Source: Atriophallophorus winterbourni (taxonomy: Eukaryota; Platyhelminthes; Trematoda; Plagiorchiida; Microphallidae). From it: a stretch of DNA of 64,000 bases. A program made the position numbers and the translations under genes. Below the pieces are notes generated by a model. It was not told the DNA's origin. It ran no database searches and saw only the letters and a program-made list of their open reading frames with translations. The stretch covers positions 1-64,000 of the forward strand of contig JACCGJ010020530.1 in NCBI GenBank assembly GCA_013407085.1, written 5' to 3'. Below, in pieces: positions 50,101 to 59,062 of the stretch (its first letter is position 1; the number at the start of each line of letters is the position of its first letter).

Positions 50101-53100
50101 TGCAATCGTACAGTACTTCTGTTATGTGCGGCTAACACCGTACTAATTTGATTGGCCACCAGTAGTAAGCTGTATGCTGAAACACGCTGGAGTCTCACTA
50201 CTATTTCCTGATCTTTATTCTTCCTCATATCTGTCTAAGCCTGGGCAACCTGACAGTATATTAGCTCACGTGCACTCTCTGACTGTGCGGCACTTTGCCT
50301 GGATCAAGCTTGTGCTTTCATACCATCATCATCATCATCATCATAGACAGTATTACACCGGTAGCACGTACCGAATGCCTAACTGCCATACAACCATGAA
50401 AAAGTAAAATCCTAAAAGATGAGGAAGGGTGGGACTTAAATTGCTACGGCTTCTATAGAAGAGTAAGCACAAACAAACTGGGAAGAGGTGCCTACACCTC
50501 GGTAATAAACGGTTCGCTTCTTGGTAAAATGAGCTTTTTGAATAGATGTCAGCGATTGACTTACAGCAGAAGCGCATGATGACTTCATGCTCTAATGACT
50601 AAACAGTACAATTCTGAAGGAACAACCTCCCCGCAGAGCGCACTGTGGTAGACAGCGCTCGGTGTTAGTTGGACGCTGATGGCGTGATCAACGATCAGCA
50701 ACCAAGAGGTGTATCTACTGTTCTCCAGCTTGCGGGTGACACTGTACAATGACTCCAGAATGGGCGGTCAAGAGCCAGTTCTTCCCAACTCGCGGGGTTA
50801 AAGTCAACAGCTTAGATATCACGTTTGGAAAACGTCGTTGTACCACAAGTGCGGACTCTGCTCAATCACCGAATTGTCCTCGTCGGTCGTTATGGTGCTT
50901 GGTGCTCTTTCGTTGTGCCGGAGGGGTTTGTGTTTTGCATAGCACACGAAAGCCGAATTCGAAAGTACATACCTTGGCACCCACCGGACAGAGTGCTATG
51001 CTGTCGAAGTTAGCTCCCTAGCGATTGTCGGGATTTCCTGAAATGTGGAATCGTATGTATGTACGAAGCATGAAATCATAAGCCTGATCCACGCAAAGTG
51101 TCGCACAGACTGCACGTGGGATAAAGATACTGTCAGGTTGCCCAGATTTAGAATGATGAGAAATGAAAATAGCAATGGCAACTGCTAAAGGAATCGAACC
51201 CACACCTTCCAAAGGAAAGGTGTGCGTCTTACACTCTGTGCCACCAGCGTTAAATGTGAAGTATGCAAATAACCCACAAAAGAATGCATCATACGGAAAT
51301 ACTTTATTTGGGTTACAACGACCCAAGTCAGATAACTCACGGGGTTGGGAAAGATCGAGAGCAGATCAACGTGAGCACTAGTCCGATCGAACACCGCCTT
51401 GAGCTGCTTGAAGCCATCGTCGGATTCGATCCAATCAATGCACTGGATCACTTGCAGGACGGAAGGAAACCAAACAACGGGAGCGCGGGTCATTTGATCC
51501 CTAATGTATAAAGGAAAAAGTGAAGTGGTGACCAGCGAATTGCCAATGGTTACATCCAAGAGCAAAAATTACCGTAGGGCACTAGAAAGCTGGTCTACAG
51601 AGAGCATGTTTACGACGATGCGACAGAGTATACTAATCAGGCAGTGTCATGCTCATGGCAGTTGTATCTGTGCTGAGGGTTGTGTCGAGGAGGAGATTTC
51701 AAAACGTGTACGCAAAACGGACGTAGCGTTCGCTATCCTTCGCCATTTGTGGCGTCGACGCGATGTTTCACTCCATAATAAAAGCCGAGTGTACAACGTA
51801 GTCGTGTGTGCTACACTACTTTATGGCTGCGAAACCTGGTCTATCCGAACGGAAGATGTCCGTATGGTTTATGTTTTTGAAACCTGTTGAATGTGTAGGA
51901 TTGCTCGCATTGAATGACAGCATCGCGTTACAAATAGTGATGTCTGCAGTCGGGTTTTAGGACCAGGTGGCCACGGACTGAGAGAAATGCTGATGCTTGC
52001 TCGTTTGCAATGGTTGGGACATGTTTTAAGAATCCCTCTTCACCGTTTACCGTACCGCGACATATTCGCAGAGCATGGTAGAAACGATCGGGTGGCCAGT
52101 CCATGACGTGGCGCGTTGGGATGAAGAAACTCACCGTAGCGCTAGGCTCGGTTGGGCGTATTCGTTTGCCTGGGTGGGATCCAAAAGCTCCATTTAATAG
52201 TTGGCTGGAAACCTTACGAGATATGGTTGTAGACCGAAGTCAGTGGCAGCAGTGCATTTTATTATGTGTGCTCTCACCTTTAATCCGGTATATCATTATT
52301 ATTATATTAAATTTGAAGGCATGGGCAACCTGACGGTATCTTAGTCCATGTGCAGTCTGTGACTGTGCAGTACTTTGCCTGATTCACGCTTGTGCTTTCA
52401 TACATACAGTTAAATGTGTCCAGATTTGAGTCAATTAATACTTCAGACGTACAACCTACTCATGAGTAGTGCTACTTTCATGATAATCACAAACAGTACA
52501 CGAGTAGGTCCAATTAGGGCACATGGCAATACGCTTTCATGCATACTTACACCAGACTTCATCCAACATTCGAATCATTCAAGAGGAATACAAAAGTCAT
52601 GTTGCAGTCAATACACATGGAAATGGCTCTCGACCCTCGTACGATCGAAAGATGACTGCTCAAAATCGAGACAATTTAAATCAAAACAACTTGCGAGCCA
52701 AACAGAGAGTGGCGCCAGATATCGGATAATGGGCAGCCTTGGCACCACGTTTTTGTAAATACCACACACACAGAGAGAGACAAGAAAAACAGTGTGTGGT
52801 CCGAATAAATATTGTCCGAGGTTAACACACACACAGAGCGCGCCTCACCGATATACCGCGCTGGTTACCCCACCGGACAAAAACAACGCGCGACACCCAC
52901 GATTTGTGCTCGCCACCAGACAGCCTTCGGTGGTTGCCAGCGGTAGGTAATGGGAGCGGCCGTCCAGCAGAAGTGGACCCACTTTTCCCACGGGAATGGG
53001 AAGATATCCAATGATCTGGAATAAAGGGTGGGTGATGGCATAGGTTGAACAAAATGGAATGATTGGGGGATTATCAAATGATGTTCAAGGGTTTTAGGTG

Positions 53101-56100
53101 CTTACTTGGGTGGATATTTGTCCTTTATGCATGTTAACCAACCGATGGAGCAGAGTCATGTTTATTTTAGAAACACATGTGTCCTTTTTCAACGTTCAAC
53201 TCATCCACAAGTTAGATTTTATAAAATATGATTTCGAATGATTGATTTGAAACAAAAACACTGTAAACAATGATCATTAGACGAAAGAATCCTAAAGCGA
53301 TTAGCAAGTGTGGGACCTACGAGGCTATGGAACATGTACAGACACAATAGGATAATGTGCCTACACGCCTAATCAAACACGCATTGGACATCAACATGAC
53401 CGCTTCCTTGCGGCTTTCGCTGTCACGCATCGTAAAAAGCTTTACTCAAACCTCACTTTTACACGTCTAGTCAGGGTCAACCTGACAGTATTTTTAGCTG
53501 GCTTGGGTCTCCGCGATCAGATATCGCAATAGTTAGTTACGCGTCGGTATAGGTCACGAAACCGTGCTCAATGGCGGTCTGGCACTAAGCATCTTCTTGG
53601 AGTGTTTGCTTAACCATGTATATTGTGTCAAGCGGGGCGACAAGAAAAGCTTGTTATGATGCATGACAGTGAAAAACGCAAGGAAGCTGCCGTGTTGATG
53701 TCGCTCTACTCGTTCAGAATGTATGTTCCATTTTAGTTGTAGGCACCTCTTCCCAGTTTGTTTGTGCTTACTCTTCTACAGAATCCCACCCTTTCCCATA
53801 TTTTAGGATTTTACCTTTTCATGATTGTGTGGCCGTTAAGCATTCGGTACATGCTACCGGTGTAATGTTGTCTCTGATGATGATGATCTCGGTCTATTTG
53901 CCGTCTTTGCCTGGGCAACCTGACAGTATCTCAGCCCACGTACAGTCCCGGACTATGCGGCACTTTGCCTGGACCAGGCTTGTGCTTCCATACATACATA
54001 TTATACGGCGGTTTGCTGACATCGAGCTTATGGTTTCATACATAAAAACATACATACATACATACATACATGCATGTATGACAGCTTAAACCTGTTCCGA
54101 GCGAAGTGCCGCACAGCCACAGACTGCACGTGGGCTGAGATACTGTCAGGTTGCTTAGGCCTAGACATATATGATAAATATAAAATAGATTCTAGCGAGT
54201 TTCAACATACCGCTCATTATCGGTCACCAATCAATTTAACACAGTGTTAGCCGCACAGTACAGAAGTACTGTACGAATGCATATCCGTGCACCGAGTTAG
54301 GGAGAATGTGATCTTCACTGCTCACTTTGAAAGCACTGTGAAAAAGGTCGTCCCTAAGCTGGGACAGAGAAAATACTCTTCTCGGCTACTGTGTGCCGTC
54401 AGCCTGCGACTGTCACCGAGCACGGTCTATTGACGTGAGCGCTGTAGGAGAGTTAGTTTCCCGAATTGGACCGTTTAATCATCTGATAAGTTGCGGTACG
54501 TGAAACCATCATGGTCAAAATCGACCGAATAAGCTCATTTTGTCATTACATTCAGTTTACAGTTTCCCCAGAACTCCATCGGGCAGCTTCTTGATCTCGC
54601 CAAGTAACAAGCAGGTAAGCTATCGACATATTCGGGAAGATTCGAGAACATTTCATGGCATAGTGAAAAAGCGAATGAGGGTAAACAGCATGCAGTCTTG
54701 ACTAGGAGATCGCAGGATGCGATTAGCGTATAAAACACGTCCAGCAAAACAGAAAACCCCCCACCTCCTCACAGCACTGGCCATGTGCAAATCGATAGTC
54801 ATAATCGCGAAACGGTAAGCGCTCCAGCACATGCGGGTTGGAAAGCAATCGGGACAAATCCAGGCGTCTCAGTTCCACCGCTTTCACCGGGTGTTCGACC
54901 ACGTTCTCCAGGTCACGTGTCTTCAAACTACCCGAGGCGAGACGCGCGAGCAGATCTTCGTCGGTATGTGAGATCCCAGAGGTCTGAAATAGATCCGAAG
55001 AAATGCAGACGGTATGTTAAAAAAACCCACAGTGAAGATTCTGGTAAGAATTAACAACAAATAAATGAAAGTGTGTTCTTCAGACGCAGAAGACGAATTC
55101 ATACAATTGGTGCGACATGCGCAAAGCGCCACAGTAGGTTTGAACTTGATAACAACTCAATAACTGGGTCAACATTTACAACGACCTCGCCTCTGATCGA
55201 CGCCCGAGTTTGTTTGAGGCATCAATGAAACCGGCTAGTTCACAAGTGTGAAGTCACTCGTACCAAGGTAAGTAAATCGCGTTGACATCTAGGCAACCTG
55301 GTGATATCTCAGCGCTATACACAAAGACTGAAATAGTTCACATCATTTGACGCCTATTAGGGAAACAAGAATAAAATAAAACCAAACCGCTTCGGATTGT
55401 CATACACACTAACACAAAACGCCGAAGCGCCCGTGAGAAAAAGCATTTAAAACGTCGAGGCTTACATGACGAATACGCGAGACGGGTTCTTTATGCTTTT
55501 CCAACGGGCTTGCTGGAGAATTTCGACAGACGAGGTGTGGATCCTTGAGGGAGTTCTGCAGAATGTAATGGAAAACAAAATTTATGTACTGGCATAGAAA
55601 CTTAATGGGTGAATGTGATGTAACGGGAGGCAGGATGGATAGAATGAACTTGCAGTAGCGAGGAAACGAGGCACTCGCCTGCTTATCTTCAACCACATTG
55701 GTGGAGAGGAATTCTTCACAACCGGCATCATTTGTCACGGGCTCCTCCTCTACAACCAGATTCAAGTTCAGGAGCATGCCACGCTTCCAAGAAAACACTC
55801 GCGATCGATAGTAACACAACGCGGCACAAAGCAGAAGCAACGCGACTTTGAGCAAACCCTGAGCACGGTCGAATGTGGTAGAGCGGGTAACAATTGTTGT
55901 TGTCACATTTCCGTTCAGTTGAAACAGGTCAGGCCAAACGAGTTGACGCCACTGGAACAGCAGCAGCACAAGAATGAGACCAAACACGACAAGGTATCGA
56001 ACACGTCCGGATGATGGACATGACTGGGGGAATTGCTGGTTAGTGTGAAGGATTGAGGAGACGGTCACAGGGGTACGCTCGGGATAAGTGGCGCGGGGTA

Positions 56101-57699
56101 AAGAGCATGAATGGCATCTGGCGCGAGGAGGGTTATGACTGTGGATACCAACAAAAAACGTTCGTGCGCGGAGAGAAACTTTGAGATAATAAGTGAACGT
56201 ATTTACAGTTTATATGCCAGAATAGAATTTGCGAATGCAGACTGTTTTACCTATTGGGTCGTTGCATACTAGTAAGTCGTGTTTATACAAGGAGATTTCA
56301 GCTTGCATTTTCAGGCCTACGGATGCGATTCTTAATTTGGGTCATATGTAGTGTCAAGGAGGATGTCTCTAAATCTCAGGAACAGAGTCCAGAACATAAT
56401 AGTTTGTGCAGTTTTAGTATACAGATATGAAGATTAGACACTGACGAAAGAAAGACGTCTGCAGGACTTTGAAAAACTGCTGTTTCCGCACCATCGCTGG
56501 AGTTACTTGGTACCATCGGATACGTAACGCAAGTATCCGTAATACACATTCTTTGGTAGCGACGTAGATATCGAAAAACAAATTAACATAGCTAAGTTTC
56601 GCTGGCTAGGCCAAGTATTGCGAATGGGAAATCATCGTTTTCCTAACGCGATTTTATTAGCCAGTACGGATTCGGAATAGCGTCGTTGGCCCGAGGCTGA
56701 CTTGGCTCAAACAAATGAAGGTTAATTGGTAAGATAGATGCGGTGTGGGCGACCCGTCTCACTATCATTTCTATTTTGTTTCTCATATCTGTCTACGCCT
56801 GGGCAACCTGACAGTATCTCAGACCATGTATAGTCCACGAGTGTGCGGCACATCGCCTTGATTAGGCTTGCGATTTCATGGTATTACATTAAAGCACAGT
56901 CAGAGACTGCATGTGCGCTAAGATACTGTCACCTTGCCCAGGCCTAGATAGATGTGAGAAAGGAAAATAGCGATGGCAGTGAGACTACAGCGTGTTTCAG
57001 CATGCAGCTCACCACCAGTGACAAATCAATTCAGCAGAATGTTAGCCACGCAGCACAGGTACTGTAGGGTGGCATATCAGTACGCATTGAACATCCATGT
57101 GACTTCATACATACATACTAGACCTGGACAACCGGACAGTATCTCAGACCATGCGCAGTCTCCGTGCGGCACGTTGTCTTGACCCAAGCTTGTGATTTCA
57201 TACATACATGAAAAGGAATTATAAGGCACCATACTACAATGGTGACTTTAACCTTTGTTTGCAGTCATAGTAAAGGGAACGGATACATCATAAAGGGTAC
57301 ACATTATCAGCCCGTCAAGGTTGAACACCCACAGCGCTGCAAGGGCAAGGAGTGGCCAAAATCACAGGATATCCAAAAATGTGGAGATAAAAGGCCTGAT
57401 TTTAGCCAGCTGGTAAAACGTCAACCGATGACCTGAGACAGAAATTTGACCAAACTGGAGCAGGAGCTCAAGTGATGCGGTCTGCGCAAACAATTATTAT
57501 ATTCATTCTGTTTGTCTGGTTCAGATCAACGTAATAAACGTTCTGTCAGAAATCGCATTGACTGGCCTCCATGAGGTGAGGTTTCAAACCACCTAATAGA
57601 CTGGTATTTTGGACCCCAAATAGGCAAATGTATATTTTTTGTTAAGCCTAGCACTGCGGTGAGGTTCTCTATATCATTGCAGCATATTATAATTATTAA

Positions 57700-57742
<43 letters not shown>

Positions 57743-58713
57743 TTGGTGATGACAATCAGGAGAGCCATGAGAAAAGTAAAACGGCATAATTGATTTTGAA
57801 ATAAATATTAATTAAAGAAAACCAAGAAATCTCTAACAAATTTAGTCAATCACAATATAAACTTAATACATAAAGCTAATTGTGATGTGATGTGAAAGCA
57901 CAAACATAATCCAGGCAATGTGCCGCACAGTCAGAGACTGCACTGTCAGGTTGCCCAGGCCTAGACAGATATCAAAAGAAATAGAAAGAAAATAGAAAGC
58001 TACTTACTTGAAATGAACCGCCTTTCCGGACACTTTTGACGAGATGTCACGATGCAGTATCACCCGAACAAATGGAACACATAAAACATGCAAAAACAGT
58101 AAGCAAATGAAAGAAAGTTGTTGCACGAACGAGACGGAAGAAATCGCTTCCAGCTTTTCATAACCCGACGTGGCACCCAGCGCGAGAACCACCAGTTGCA
58201 CGCTCACGTAAGCAACTCGTTCGCGGAAATACATTAAACGGAACAGGGACCACCAATGAGACGTTAAGTGGCGATTTCCCTGAATGGGATAGAGCATTCT
58301 GCCTTGGGGTTCCAAAGACCACTAGAGCGATTTGATTATATTGATTGAATTACTTACCTGCATGATGAGTAGGAAAATGTCCACATCTATCATGGCCAAG
58401 AACAAAGAGGTCCCCATGAAAAACGAAGAGAGAGACGCGCTGGTAAAGCGCGTAAATGCTAGTACTACTGAAAGTCCTAGCGTACAGAGGAACGAGGAAC
58501 AGAGGACAATGTACAAAGAGCGATCAGCTTTGGTAGCGAAGGAGAGTCGTTTGCCATTCGATGTGTTTAACGACTGTTGCACTTTGGTCAGGGAAGTATC
58601 CACTGAACGAATCAACACCGCCAGGAAAATGAATTGCTCGAGGTTGGGATTTTCAAACAACTTGAGCCATGTATCATTGTACATGGCAATGAACAGGGAA
58701 AAGACGTTGTAAT
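43761..58713 (-). CDS. 3-hydroxy-3-methylglutaryl-CoA reductase (class I), N-terminus missing
   Basis: This enzyme makes mevalonate from HMG-CoA with two NADPH, in the ER membrane. In flatworms, which do not make sterols, the product feeds dolichol, quinone side chains and prenylation. Exons (minus): 58,713-58,358; 58,321-58,008; 56,117-55,466; 54,983-54,765; 53,015-52,849; 51,500-51,341; 49,211-49,089; 46,549-46,271; 44,147-43,761. All nine join in phase (about 886 residues). Membrane helices and ATSGYEKLE fall in the first two, a variable linker in the third, the catalytic domain in the rest. Catalytic sites seen: Glu in [10 protein letters not shown], Lys in CTDKKPAT, Asp in TGQDLAQ, His in ASHMRLN; NADPH loop DAMGMN. 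The first exon(s), encoding the family's HPWEV-type N-terminus, were not found to the right and probably lie outside. About half of the introns are repeats. Confidence 0.95.
44880..44946 (+). mobile_element. L-D LINE small fragment
   Basis: gaagaagaacttgctcttga taaatcactttggaggcact corresponds to 30,528-30,575 (EELALDRSLWSHC). Confidence 0.65.
44955..45480 (+). repeat. S2 short retroelement, near full length
   Basis: Starts near gcgcgcgtctcaaatagcct and runs through aagtccagcttctggcctac, gtggctccccgagcccggcg, agtgactggcgcctgaaaac, ttcattgaagccgactcatc, ending in a short A-rich tail (aaaagtaaaagtaagt). Opposite orientation to the 60 kb copy. In the last HMGR intron. Confidence 0.8.
45540..45705 (+). 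repeat. RepA copy, 5'-truncated
   Basis: ggctaagagactgtcaggtt, actccagtttgtttgcgcat, taaatcgatttagcacgatc. Diverged. Confidence 0.75.
45840..45950 (+). repeat. RepA copy, 5' part only
   Basis: aagcctgatccagggaaagt, gtgggctaatatactgtcag, cctagacagatatgagggag. It breaks off before the hairpin region. Confidence 0.85.
46271..46549 (-). CDS. HMGR exon H (catalytic Lys and Asp)
   Basis: It reads [68 protein letters not shown]. The catalytic Lys lies in DKKPA and the Asp in GQDLAQ. The usual I.GRGKSVV.EA is [11 protein letters not shown] here. Confidence 0.97.
46595..47330 (-). mobile_element. L-A LINE 3' end, in HMGR intron
   Basis: Minus-strand 138-codon frame: [69 protein letters not shown]. 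Unlike the 10 kb copy it has no stop after MPDH. The 3' UTR ends at about 46,595 in gtcatcatcaca, the reversed (GAT)n tail. Confidence 0.88.
47380..47575 (+). mobile_element. L-A LINE 3' UTR fragment, head-to-head with the previous
   Basis: gattcgaggtgtaggcacctc, tccttaggtcccaccgttcc-like text and catgatgatggtgatta reproduce the 3' UTR and tail at 10,795-10,970 on the opposite strand to the neighbouring copy. Confidence 0.75.
47677..48071 (-). CDS. Unidentified two-exon coding fragment in an HMGR intron
   Basis: Exon 1 is 48,071-47,903: ttaag|at..., reading [56 protein letters not shown]. Exon 2 is 47,848-47,677: tagccag|t, reading [56 protein letters not shown]. The 54-nt intron has gtaagt and cag ends and the phases join exactly. 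I do not recognise the protein. It lies on the same strand as HMGR but cannot be an HMGR exon, because the phase differs and it carries a stop. Upstream exons are not resolved. It may be a nested gene, a duplicated 3' gene end or an unknown mobile element. Confidence 0.45.
48290..48378 (+). repeat. RepA copy, 5' part only
   Basis: aagcctgatccaggcaaagt, gtgggctaagatagtgtcag, gcccaggactagata. The L-C LINE tail follows directly. Confidence 0.85.
48385..48995 (-). mobile_element. L-C LINE (RTE-like), 3' end
   Basis: Minus strand: [60 protein letters not shown] 3' UTR of about 250 bp ends in a (ATG)n tail, seen as (cat)n at 48,385-48,409. 5'-truncated; abuts HMGR exon G within 100 bp. Confidence 0.88.
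49089..49211 (-). CDS. HMGR exon G (NADPH-binding loop)
   Basis: It reads [46 protein letters not shown] is the dinucleotide-binding signature of class I HMGR. Acceptor ttttcacag, donor cgc|gtaagt. Confidence 0.95.
49430..49510 (+). repeat. Decayed hammerhead-unit fragment
   Basis: atcaaggcttcctaaatcca, tgctgtctccatctgatgag. CTGATGA is kept but helix II, GAAA and CCGG have drifted beyond recognition. Confidence 0.45.
49670..49766 (-). repeat. RepA copy, 5' part
   Basis: cctgacagtaagatagctca, ggcactttgccaggatcagg, cttgtgatttcacatacata. Confidence 0.8.
50095..50325 (-). repeat. RepA copy, full-length type
   Basis: gtactaatttgattggccac, gctgtatgctgaaacacgct, cctgggcaacctgacagtat, cttgtgctttcatacc. 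An L-A tail (cat)n follows. Confidence 0.85.
50326..50500 (-). mobile_element. L-A LINE 3' UTR with GAT tail
   Basis: (cat)n at 50,326-50,345, then acagtattacaccggtagca, ggaagggtgggacttaaatt, gcctacacctc, matching 46,600-46,780. Confidence 0.8.
50590..50870 (-). mobile_element. L-D LINE remnant
   Basis: ggacgctgatggcgtgatca, tgtatctactgttctccagc, cttcccaactcgcggggtta and tggaaaacgtcgttgtacca follow 19,615-19,800 in order. Confidence 0.65.
51055..51165 (+). repeat. RepA copy, 5' part
   Basis: gcatgaaatcataagcctga, cacgcaaagtgtcgcacaga, atactgtcaggttgcccaga. Confidence 0.8.
51183..51258 (-). tRNA. tRNA-like sequence (degenerate or SINE head)
   Basis: Minus strand: A-box-like TGGCACAGAGTG and B-box GGTTCGATTCC at about tRNA spacing, between them a strong hairpin CACACCTT..AAGGTGTG. 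T stem and acceptor stem are poorly paired. TGGCACAG is shared with the sequence at 33,430-33,515, hinting at one tRNA-derived SINE family. Confidence 0.4.
51341..51500 (-). CDS. HMGR exon F
   Basis: It reads [20 protein letters not shown] .. [17 protein letters not shown]. The length to the next conserved block (SGHYLHIRF) equals that of vertebrate HMGR, which supports the ccc|gtgagt donor over an earlier one. Confidence 0.9.
51560..51650 (+). mobile_element. L-D LINE small fragment
   Basis: agctggtctacagagagcatg tttacgacgatgcgacagag matches 30,318-30,355 of L-D, fused to the L-C copy that follows. Confidence 0.55.
51651..52312 (+). mobile_element. L-C LINE (RTE-like), 3' half
   Basis: [39 protein letters not shown], then (after an in-frame stop) [22 protein letters not shown], [43 protein letters not shown]. 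It ends in tattattattat. It shows the undisturbed target sequence of the S2 insertion at 60 kb. Between HMGR exons E and F. Confidence 0.88.
52313..52412 (-). repeat. RepA copy, 5' part
   Basis: ggcatgggcaacctgacggta, cagtctgtgactgtgcagta, ctttgcctgattcacgcttg. Confidence 0.8.
52849..53015 (-). CDS. HMGR exon E (catalytic Glu)
   Basis: It reads [53 protein letters not shown]. It carries the ENVIGY-type HMG-CoA binding segment and the TTEGCLVAS motif with the catalytic Glu. Confidence 0.95.
53060..53290. other. Intron, no feature seen
   Basis: AT-rich intron sequence just upstream of HMGR exon E. Confidence 0.35.
53291..53465 (-). mobile_element. L-A LINE 3' fragment
   Basis: gtgcctacacgcctaatcaa, gcttccttgcggctttcgct, gtcacgcatcgtaaaaagct match the 46,760-46,860 region. 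Confidence 0.65.
53470..53512 (-). repeat. RepA fragment
   Basis: tagtcagggtcaacctgaca gtatttttagct. Very short. Confidence 0.5.
53513..53890 (+). mobile_element. L-A LINE 3' end with GAT tail
   Basis: gcgatcagatatcgcaatag, gaaaccgtgctcaatggcgg, gcatcttcttggagtgtttgc, then the 3' UTR and tgatgatgatgatct at 53,875. Confidence 0.8.
53900..54005 (-). repeat. RepA copy, 5' part
   Basis: tgcctgggcaacctgacagt, ggcactttgcctggaccagg, cttgtgcttccatacataca. Confidence 0.85.
54030..54075. repeat. (CATA)n microsatellite between divergent RepA copies
   Basis: catacataaaaacatacatac repeated; it joins the tails of two RepA copies facing each other. Confidence 0.8.
54076..54305 (+). repeat. RepA copy, full-length type
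   Basis: taaacctgttccgagcgaag, gtgggctgagatactgtcag, caccaatcaatttaacacag, cagtacagaagtactgtacg. Confidence 0.85.
54306..54540 (+). mobile_element. L-D LINE remnant, 3' end
   Basis: gatcttcactgctcactttg, ctgtaggagagttagtttcc and ccatcatggtcaaaatcgac cgaat follow the last 250 bp of L-D. Confidence 0.55.
54765..54983 (-). CDS. HMGR exon D (start of catalytic domain)
   Basis: It reads [51 protein letters not shown]. It matches the NGK...LE, RRQ.L and LPYRDYDY..V.G.CCE signature at the start of the catalytic domain. Phase 0 at both ends. Confidence 0.95.
55466..56117 (-). CDS. HMGR exon C (last membrane helices and linker)
   Basis: 652 nt. Acceptor cgccag restores the split Lys codon. Two hydrophobic segments ([32 protein letters not shown]) are followed by a long polar linker ([16 protein letters not shown] and onward), the part least conserved between HMGRs. 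Alone this would look like an anonymous membrane protein; phase and position place it in HMGR. Donor cat|gtaagc. Confidence 0.8.
56120..56410. other. Intron, no feature seen
   Basis: HMGR intron sequence without recognised repeat. Confidence 0.35.
56415..56745 (+). mobile_element. L-A-like LINE remnant
   Basis: The frame fragment [37 protein letters not shown] parallels [20 protein letters not shown] of the 10 kb copy. Diverged, with frameshifts. Confidence 0.7.
56755..56885 (-). repeat. RepA copy
   Basis: ctacgcctgggcaacctgac, gtgtgcggcacatcgccttg, gcttgcgatttcatggta. Confidence 0.8.
56886..57105 (+). repeat. RepA copy
   Basis: agcacagtcagagactgcat, ctacagcgtgtttcagcatg, cagctcaccaccagtgacaa, cacgcagcacaggtactgta. 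Confidence 0.85.
57112..57215 (-). repeat. RepA copy, 5' part
   Basis: tactagacctggacaaccgg, gcagtctccgtgcggcacgt, gcttgtgatttcatacatac. Third RepA in under 500 bp, alternating orientation. Confidence 0.8.
57220..57690. other. Intron, no feature seen
   Basis: A plus-strand frame at 57,239-57,436 is basic and has no recognised motif. Confidence 0.3.
57696..57742. repeat. (AAT)n microsatellite
   Basis: About 15 uninterrupted units of taa. Confidence 0.95.
57888..57975 (+). repeat. RepA copy, 5' part with internal deletion
   Basis: acaaacataatccaggcaat, agtcagagactgcactgtca; the cgtgggctaagata segment is missing. Confidence 0.8.
58008..58321 (-). CDS. HMGR exon B (membrane region)
   Basis: After ctag the frame reads WSLEPQGRM, then [38 protein letters not shown] and [16 protein letters not shown]. 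Two or three further membrane helices; TSGYEKLE aligns with the MSGVRQLE segment of vertebrate HMGR. Donor aa|gtaagt. Confidence 0.85.
58358..58713 (-). CDS. HMGR exon A (sterol-sensing membrane region)
   Basis: Opens two bases into a codon after tttccag: (D)[15 protein letters not shown], then hydrophobic helices [30 protein letters not shown] and [20 protein letters not shown]. Donor cag|gtaagt leads to a 36-nt intron. It corresponds to the sterol-sensing domain region of animal HMGR. Confidence 0.85.
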
Positions 58714-58796
58714 CTGGAAAGGGTGAAGTTCATTAGCGAGCAAATAGCAGAATAAAGGTCAGCATCATCATCAGCTGCAGGGACAGCGTATGGTGT

Positions 58797-58895
58797 GGTA
58801 TGAAAGCACAAGCTTGATACAGGCAAAGTACCGCACAGTCAGAGATTGCACATGGGCTAAGATACTGTCAGGCTGCCCAGGTCTAGACAGATAGA
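58797..58895 (+). repeat. RepA copy, 5' part
   Basis: aagcttgatacaggcaaagt, atgggctaagatactgtcag, cccaggtctagacagataga. Confidence 0.85.
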
Positions 58896-58904
58896 CAGGC
58901 AAAA

Positions 58905-59062
58905 GAAACTAGAAAAATACTGGTAGAATGTACCGGATTCCAAAACTGCCACACAACAATCGAAAAATAAAATTCTTAAAGATATGGAAGAGCGGAACTT
59001 GGACAGCTACGGAATCTATAGATGGACAAGCACAAATAAACTAAGACGAGGTGCCTGCACCA
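58905..59062 (-). mobile_element. L-A LINE 3' UTR
   Basis: atactggtagaatgtaccgg, gatatggaagagcggaactt, aagacgaggtgcctgcacc match 46,618-46,775. It is joined directly to an L-C tail (catcatcatt). Confidence 0.7.

Noticed and set aside
50174..50407. ORF with a polyhistidine run
   Set aside because: The run is the (cat)n tail of an L-A LINE read in frame; the rest is RepA.
55409..56068. A separate 219-residue membrane protein
   Set aside because: Splice ends and phase place this open stretch as the HMGR linker exon; the residues after 55,466 are intron read-through.
58332..58712. Plus-strand ORF of 126 codons
   Set aside because: Exact antisense of HMGR exon A; the charged composition mirrors membrane helices.
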